Both the position numbers and the translations under genes were made by a program. This document shows positions 57,936 to 64,000 of a stretch of 64,000 bases of DNA, piece after piece. The stretch is from Polytrichum commune (taxonomy: Eukaryota > Streptophyta > Polytrichopsida > Polytrichales > Polytrichaceae): the NCBI GenBank assembly GCA_950295325.1, contig OX485806.1, positions 45,689,169 through 45,753,168 of the forward strand. The letters run 5' to 3'. The first letter of the stretch is position 1, and each line of letters starts with the position of its first letter. The notes below the pieces were generated by a model. The model made no database searches. It saw nothing but the letters and a program-made list of their open reading frames with translations, and was not told the DNA's origin.

Positions 57936-58350
57936 TAAGACATAATCCGGATCTCTTTGCGTGACCTGCTAGGACGGATCTGATCAATCCGGATTGATTG
58001 TGAGGGAGTTTCCGGATTATAATCTTATAAAGGACGTGTTCGCCGGAAGGAACCACCTATTCTAGAGGGTAGACGTAGAGGGGTGAGTTAATGTTATAAT
58101 TAGGACCTAGGGGCACAATCCGGAAAGGCACCCTCCGAAAGAAGGCGAAGAGTGTCCCAAAAAAACCAAAAGTCCGGAAATCAGGGTTTCCGGAAATTTG
58201 GCTAAGGAAGAGGAGATAAGCAGGAACAGAGGGTTCCAAACCTCCTACACTTCACAGAATCCCTGGACGATACTAGGGTCATCCGGACAAAACCGGATTA
58301 GGCACTTAAAAACGCCAATCCGGATATGTTGGTGTTCGCGTGTTCCCACA

Positions 58351-59300
58351 TTGGGAGCCATCTGCTCCTCCCTCATTTTCCTCGCTGAAGTCCCTAGCAA
58401 GGCTCTACGCCTCCTAAACTTGCTCTTGGCCCCATCCCTAATTCCGGCCCCGCCCATGCTTTTGGCCCCGCCCCTGCACACGGCCCCGGTCTTGGTGTCT
58501 TCAGTGTCTCGCTCGCCTGCTTGCCTTCGCCCCTGGCGCCATCGGTTCCGTCCTTCTGTCCTCTGCCCTCTGCCTTCTGCCCCGCCTTACTCACGGCATG
58601 GTCTTCAACTCTAGCTGCGCCTTTCTCTTCATGGTTTTCCGCTCATCCTCTGCTCGCATCCACGCCTTCGGTGTTGCTGGCCCCGACCCTGCTGTTGCCA
58701 CTCCTTCTGTAGCCATTCCCTCTCTTGCTTCCGACTTCATTGTTGGAGGCCATGATGATTGGAGTTGAGGTGATAGTGGGTTGGATGAGGGGATGTGTGT
58801 GGCAATAGGGTATTTGAGAGTGAGCTTGTGGTTGGTGGGGTTGTCTATTTTGGCATTGTGGAATTTGTTTTGGCTTGGAGTTTTTGCATTTTTTGGTGGG
58901 TTTCTTTTTTCTAGCCTTAGTGTGAGTGGGTGATTGAGTGGAATTTTCCAATCTTGGGTGGTGTGGTGGGTTGAGTTGTAGCAAGATTTGTGGTTTTTGG
59001 CCTTTTGTGGTGTGTAGATCTACATGGGTTTCGATGTTTTGGCGTTGTAGATCTGATTTTAATTAAGGTTTGTGGTAGATTTGAGTGTATGGTGTTTTTC
59101 TTGTTTTTGAGTGATTAGGTGTCAAGGTGGAGTTTATTGATTTTTGGGATTTTTGGTGTTTGTGTGTATGGTTTTTAGTATGGGTTTGGTGTGGAGGTTG
59201 CTTGATCGTGGTCGTGTGGAGGCGCATGGATCGGTGGCAATATTTTTTTGGAGGTAAGTTTATGGATAGTCTTTTGTTGGATTTTTGGTTTTTTTTGGTG
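58351..59300 (-). other. C/T-rich then G/T-rich segment, possible LINE 5' region
   Basis: 58,351-58,740 is pyrimidine-rich with GCCCCGCCC motifs; 58,745-59,300 is strongly G+T-rich on the plus strand, the same skew as the LINE coding region. A 113-codon minus-strand frame (58,984-58,643) is very rich in Pro, Lys, Gln and His and is not a recognised protein. It may belong to a second LINE copy or to the LINE interrupted by family X. Not proven. Confidence 0.3.
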
Positions 59301-60050
59301 AAGAACACCTCAATCGGAGGTGTGAACTACGAGATATGGCAATTTGAGTGGGGCGTTGTCCCGGGACAACGCCATGGTACAGCAGTGGCCTGGTAGTAAT
59401 TCTTGGGATTGCCAAGGTTTGAACATGCATAACTTCCTCAATACTTGCCTGAATGAAGCAACTGAGGTGTCCATTGGTATTTACATGAAGCGTAGATGAA
59501 GATGGAGTGGTTGCTTGTTAGCATCAGATGTTATATAAAGAAGTTATGATGGTCTAAAGTTGTTGGAGGCTTCTAGCCCCAACGGCTAAGGGAAAATGTC
59601 TATTTGGCCCCAACTCTTGATAGAGAGACAAAATGTTTCTTGACAGTGGTGTAGGGGCCCTACCAAAAGTCCTAGAGGCTTATATGGGTGAGGTGGTGTG
59701 GCCTCACCCACCTGAGGCCGAACGACACGGCCTCCATGGGCTTTGGCCCAATGTAAGGGCATAACTGCCTAGTATGATTCGGGTTGTTGTAGTGTTGCTC
59801 CGGCTATGCGATGATCAATATAAGATTGGACTTCCATGGATGGAAGTCTACATGTAAGAATTGGTTACCGATTAAGGGGGTGAGTCCTGAAAGCAAAGTA
59901 AGAGGGTCCGTTCCTCTTTTATGAATTATAAGGTCTGGGTAGGAGGAACTTAACATTAGCATAGCGGAATGCGAAGGGTTAACGCTCGTGATCCTTGCTA
60001 GAAATGAAAATGGTTAAGATGGTTAAGGGGAATTAGCACAGGTTGCAACA
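59301..60050 (+). mobile_element. Family A LTR, 5'-truncated
   Basis: Begins inside the LTR at AAGAACACCTCAATCGGAGG and ends CACAGGTTGCAACA. It has a symmetric variant palindrome at about 59,351 (GGCGTTGTCCC / GGGACAACGCC), changed in both arms relative to the intact LTR. It abuts copia RNase H sequence on the right. Confidence 0.85.
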
Positions 60051-60079
60051 ACATTGGATGGTTATGAAATTCATCATGA

Positions 60080-60643
60080 AGTAATTGAAGGGTACGTTGG
60101 ACTTTAATTTATATATGGAAGGCAAGGATATTATCTTGAGAGGCTTTTGCAATGTTGATTGGATATGATATGCAAATGACCGGTGATACACCACATGGTA
60201 TGTGTTTTTTGTTGGCGTTTGACGTTATTTCGTTGAATTGCAAGAACCAACTAACCATTGCATTATTTGCAACAGAGGCAGAGTACATGGCTACTAATCA
60301 TTGTACTAAGGAAATAGTTTGGCTTAGGTAACTTTTGGCAGATGTGGGATATGTGCAAGAAGGATCGACATCCATCATGCGTGACAATCAAGGATGCATA
60401 GCACTTGCAAAGAATTGCACATATCATTATCACACTAGACATATTGATGTACAACATCATTTCATTAGTGAGAAATTAGAAAACCAAGAGATATATTTGA
60501 AGTATTATCCAATGAAGATCATGTTAGTGCATGTGCTAACCAAACCAGTTGCAAAAAATAGGCATCAAATATTAACAAAAACAATGGGTTTAAAAGCCTT
60601 ACAAAGTGGGAGTGTAGAGGGTAGAACATTAGATTGCTTGTAG
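60080..60643 (+). pseudogene. Ty1/copia RNase H C-terminus
   Basis: Plus-strand translation across small breaks gives GFCNVDW, YANDR, then ATEAEYMATNHCTKEIVWLR, LLADVGYVQEG, IMRDNQGCIALAKN and HTRHIDVQHHFI, ending KTMGLKALQSG. These are hallmarks of copia RNase H, with the catalytic Glu (TEAEY) and Asp (RDNQ) visible. A stop follows VWLR. The purine-rich AAAGTGGGAG at its end precedes a TG terminus at 60,613, as expected for a polypurine tract and 3' LTR. Confidence 0.85.
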
Positions 60644-60885
60644 TTAATAGAAATATAATGGAAAAAACATGATAAAAAAATAAGGTTAATATAAAGCTAC
60701 CAGATTAGTTCGCAAAGGGATAAGAGTTATCCTATATTATTTGTATGAACCAATGAAGAGAATTAAGAACATCAAAAGACAATGCAAAGAGAACATGAAA
60801 TCATCTCAGTCTTAGCATTATTCATATGCCTTTGCATAGGTATTATTGCTTGTACAATTTTATCTCCTACTGATTCCAATATTTA
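60613..60885 (+). mobile_element. Copia 3' LTR (partial)
   Basis: Starts TGTAGAGGGTAGAACATTAG right after the polypurine tract. It matches the minus-strand LTR fragment at 5,410-5,685. The true 3' end is not fixed; homology is lost after about 60,885. Confidence 0.7.
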
Positions 60886-61498
60886 TATGGTTATAGTATT
60901 ACAATTTTGAGTTCATTACAAATTTGTATAAGCATTATCTTATGTATGTATATGTGTGTGTATGTGTTTATATCCTTAGAATTTAGTTTACCATTGGTAT
61001 TATGTCAATGCATTTTTAACCATACACCTTGTTTTTTATGACGATCCTAAACCTAGGGTTCAATTCATATGTAACTGTCTTTATTGAATCACTCCGTTTT
61101 GAACGAATCTATTTGGTCTTGCATTGTTTTACAATTATGTTTAAACTAAAATGAAGACCTTATACATAAATATAAGTTCATTGTTGACCATGATAAAATG
61201 TTGGTGCCGTAATGGCGGAACTAGTTGTGCTAAGGGCGTAGATGTGATTGCCATTGTTACGTGAGGGTTTGGAGCGATTGCATGACATCATTCCTCAATT
61301 TGTCGTTGGCCTTCTTAACTCTAAGCTCTAGCTCCTCAATCGTGGCATGGTTCAGAGGGCCTTAAAGCTCGAGGGTGGCCTCGCAACTAAAGGAATAGGG
61401 GCCACTTGGTGGACAACATATGCATGCTGTCGGGATGGCTCCGACTAAGGAGGCTTACTTTGTTCGGGAGGGGGGGTGGTATGTTGTGGGTAAGAAAA
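60886..61498. other. Unrecognised DNA
   Basis: Contains a short TG/TATG repeat near 60,945-60,970. No frame of interest. The remainder of the copia LTR may extend into it. Confidence 0.3.
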
Positions 61499-62128
61499 CT
61501 AGAACTGGTGCAATTGTGAGTTTTGCATTTGTTTAGTTTGCTTGATTACCCTTTCTATCCTCCTAGCTTCTTTTTTAACCTCCTCTAAGTCTTGAGGGTT
61601 AGAATTGAAAATCTCCCGGATAGTGCCATGTTTGTTAAATTTTTGTATAAAGTAAAACCTAGTTGTATCATTTGCGAGAACGGTTCGTACGTACCAGGTT
61701 ACTACTGTCTCAAAACGCCAAATATAAGACATAATACTTTTAGATAGGCTTTGTCACATGTTTGTCAATGCTACGTATGCGCTCTGTTGGCCCATTTCTA
61801 GCTTAAACTATCAAAAAAATGTTGTCTGCAGCATTTCCATATCGCCGAATGTTCTCACATCGTGGGACCTTTTCCCCTTATAAGCTGCACCCTCTAGCGT
61901 AGTCAAAAACCGAAAAATCTTATATGTGTCATCATTGATCACGTTGGCCAACATTGCCTTGATGTATCGTTCGATGTGGGTCAAAGGGTCCTCATGCGAG
62001 AGGCCATCACACTTCGGACAATAACTTGGCATTGCTCTCGGAGCTACTGTCTGTGGCATTAGAATGGAAGGCTCCCTAGGAGCCATCATGGCATCCAAAG
62101 GATTCACCATGGATTTGGGTTGTACCAC
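61499..62128 (-). pseudogene. Ty3/gypsy gag remnant
   Basis: Minus-strand frames read DPLTHIERYIKAMLANVINDD, RFLTTLEGAAYKG and FGDMEMLQTTFF (62,128-61,811), then FIQKFNKHGTIREIF and DLEEVKKEARRIERVIK (61,732-61,499). This is the usual retrotransposon gag layout (DP..HIERY, F..TL.G.A) with the core WF motif altered. It would form the particle shell. Stops and a gap separate the halves. The upstream primer-site-like sequence at 62,448-62,458 shares its form with 18,242, so this may be the gag of the same Tat/Ogre-like family as the 18-21 kb pol. Confidence 0.65.
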
Positions 62129-62447
62129 TCTAACCGGACTCTCCGTGGTAGGGGATTTTTTCCTCTGGTGGTTGAACTCTAGACCTAGATTATCATCTTT
62201 TGCTTCCTTAGTTTTTTTGGATTTCAGTCATTCGTTCTTCGGCCTCTTATCTTGTGTCGCCACCGATGCAGACATGATTAGCATTGTTGGGGTGTCGTAC
62301 AATCTTCCCCTAGTAATACCATTGCACACGTGGCCTATGGCGTATGACGAACTTCTATTTGGTTAAACTCTTCTTCTCTTAGTCTAAATGTATAAGTACT
62401 CAAGGAAATGTCATCTAGGCGTGGCGAAGGCATCCACCCTCCTTAGC

Positions 62448-62458
62448 ATGGTCGCCAA
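62448..62458 (-). promoter_or_regulatory. Candidate primer-binding site, Tat/Ogre-like
   Basis: Minus-strand sense CCCCACA, TAAT, then TGGCGACCATG. The LTR terminus would be CACA at 62,462, read from higher coordinates. The same layout lies at 18,234-18,250 on the plus strand. Confidence 0.45.
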
Positions 62459-62461
62459 TTA

Positions 62462-63315
62462 TGTGGGGTTTTCGGGCCACACCCTCTGAGAGAGCCTAAA
62501 AGTGCCGCACAAATCCTTCTGTGAAGGTGGCCTGCACTTGCAGGTGCCCAAGCCGAACCCGGATGGTAGGTGTATAAGGTGACTGCTAAGATTTTTGGAA
62601 GAACATTGAAATTGCCGTTGTAATACCTTTGGAGGTTGGGCATTAGTTTTTACTATTGTGGCTCTAATATCCATTGATCATTTTCATAACTAGTTCTAAC
62701 CTAGACCTATGACCTAGTCTAAGCGCACATGTACCAAACTTGAAACCAAGGCAATCCTAACTTATGTATCAAAATGGCTTTGGTACACACCAACTGGTGT
62801 GATTCATACCATCCTTAGGCTCCGTGGACGAAACAACAACGGTTTGATTGATTGTTCAATTTCTTCATACTTCCTTATGTAGTTGTGTTTAGATTTCCTA
62901 AGCAGGGGGACTTGGCTTAAGTCCCACCTTCTCCACAACTTCTTTCTTACTTAGTTAATTTTTTTACACATCATACCTTACTACATTCATGTATTAGGCA
63001 TCACCCCTAACTTGGTTGGTGCATCCCTTAGTTTGTAACCTCCTAAGGCCTCGTACATGTCCCTTGAAGGTCGGGTGATAGCTCAAACCTTTTGGACTTC
63101 AACGGTCTGAAGAGTGGTGTCACCCTACCAAATTAAGTTTCCAATTTGGATTTTTCTACGAACAAGGGTTCACGATATTTTTTAATGTTTTTATTGCTAA
63201 GTGTGTTACACTAGATGTATCGCAAAATGCAATTTAATGGGACCAAGATGATAAGCAACTTATTGCACAATTTTCATGGATTGGGACTATAACTCCCAAT
63301 CCATGGGGCCAACAA
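62462..63315 (-). other. Possible 5' LTR remnant of the gag element, unproven
   Basis: Lies where the 5' LTR of the minus-strand gag should be and begins TGTGGGGTTTTCGGG on plus. No second copy is in the window to define its outer end, and no coding sequence is seen. Confidence 0.3.
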
Positions 63316-64000
63316 TGCCGCACACCTCTCCATGAGGAGTGCCCAAAACACCATGGGCACAAGGGGGACCCCGGAGTGACACCTGGGACTTGTGGCGCCG
63401 TTGGTGAGAAGGCCCAAGTGATCCTAGTGTGGGAGAGGGCCCCGGGCGTTGGGAACGCCTCCCACCCACGGAGACTAGGATGCACGAGGGTAAGGCCATA
63501 AGCTCTGCGTAGCTTATGGCGTGTAGATTCCATAATGCTCAAGAACACCTCAATCGGAGGTGTGAGCTAGGAGTTATGGCAATTTGAGTGAGGCGCTCTC
63601 CCGGGACAGCGCCCTGGTACAGCAGTGCCTGGGAGTGCTTCCCGAGACTGCCAAGGTTCAAACAAGCATAATTTCCTCAATACTTGCCTGAATGGGGCAA
63701 GTGAGGATTCCATCGGCATCTACCTGAAGCCTAGATGAAGATGGAGTGGTTTCTTGTTATCATCAGACTTCATACAAGGAAGTTATGATGGTCTGAAGCT
63801 GCTGGGGCTTTTTGGCCCAGCAACTAAGAGAAAATGTCCACTTGGCCCCAACTCTTGGTAGAGAGACAAGAGGTTTCTTGACGGTGGGGTAGGGGCCCCG
63901 CGTAGAGTCCTAGAGGCTTATATGGGTGAGGTGGTGTGGCCTCACCCCCCGAGGCCGAACGGCATGGCCTCCATGGGCATTGGCCCAATGTGAGGCCATA
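63316..64000 (+). mobile_element. Family A LTR, running off the window
   Basis: Starts TGCCGCACACCTCTCCATGA (family TGTCGCGCACC) and stays co-linear with the intact LTR to the window end. The palindrome near 63,592 has one arm mismatch (GGCGCTCTCCC / GGGACAGCGCC). It may be the 5' LTR of an element continuing beyond 64,000 or a solo LTR. Confidence 0.85.

Larger units (their letters stand above)
54421..58350 (+). mobile_element. Family X ORF-bearing element, plus-strand copy
   Basis: Homologous along its length to the element at 7,377-13,119: 5' leader blocks (ACTTAAGGG, AGCAGTTGGATTGCTG), the protein gene, the TATA-like/AATAAA block and a 3' part ending CGTGTTCCCACA against CGTGTTCCGACA in the other copy. 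The right end at 58,350 is supported by that match. The left end is set at TGTTATGATTACCGGTCCGG by position and TG only, and is uncertain. Flanks AAAAA and TTGGG do not form a duplication. A 284-bp segment is tandemly duplicated in the 3' part. The CCGGA/TCCGG hexamer family is very dense throughout. No reverse transcriptase or integrase. Confidence 0.65.

Overview
The window looks like repeat-dominated nuclear DNA of a land plant, probably a large-genome seed plant. A gymnosperm is my best guess, but that is inference. The evidence is the plant-type Ty3/gypsy and Ty1/copia retroelements with initiator-Met-tRNA primer sites, a LINE, an exon of the plant-specific DUF1336/EDR2-like family, and the absence of bacterial operon structure, rRNA or clustered genes. 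No intact host gene could be supported. Almost everything recognisable is a transposable element or its debris, much of it nested.

Layout. At 0.46-0.76 kb lies a minus-strand DUF1336 exon with an in-frame stop. From 0.8 to 6.6 kb there is unrecognised DNA, short tandem repeats and a copia-type LTR fragment. From 6.66 to 13.35 kb there is a three-level nest: a Ty3-type solo LTR, split by a 5.74-kb element with TG...CA ends and a 4/5 target duplication, itself broken by about 2.2 kb of AT-rich DNA. From 14.6 to 21.9 kb there is integrase debris, a 3.04-kb TG...CA unit with 12-bp inverted ends next to a primer-site-like sequence, a decayed Tat/Ogre-like Ty3 pol on the minus strand, and a copia fragment. 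From 21.9 to 31.9 kb the DNA is AT-rich and mostly unrecognised, with an unknown duplicated coding remnant and one solo LTR.

From 31,890 to 38,961 lies the one structurally complete LTR retrotransposon, on the minus strand. It has two 975-bp LTRs with about two differences, a perfect 5-bp duplication GTAGG, a primer site and a polypurine tract. Its coding region is wrecked by deletions, stops and internal tandem amplifications, so it was probably mobilised in trans. From 39 to 48.9 kb there are two related copies of another dispersed repeat, more LTR pieces, tandem repeats and a SINE-like tRNA-related segment. From 48.86 to 54.4 kb lies a LINE on the minus strand. From 54.4 to 58.35 kb lies a second copy of the 7.4-13.1 kb element, on the plus strand, with a 680-codon frame interrupted by one TGA. 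From 58.4 kb to the end there is a GT-skewed segment, LTR pieces, a copia RNase H with its 3' LTR, a degenerate Ty3 gag, and an LTR running off the window.

The best candidate for something undescribed is the element family seen twice (7,377-13,119 minus; 54,421-58,350 plus). It has TG...CA termini and no recognisable reverse transcriptase, protease or integrase. It encodes one protein with a globular N-terminal half, a coiled coil and an Arg/Ser/Pro-rich tail, followed by a closely spaced TATA-like/AATAAA block and a long non-coding 3' part. I suggest it is either a non-autonomous LTR derivative or a giant solo LTR carrying its own gene. A second striking signal is a perfect 24-bp palindrome in the abundant Ty3 LTR family, whose symmetry survives in diverged copies through paired changes in both arms.
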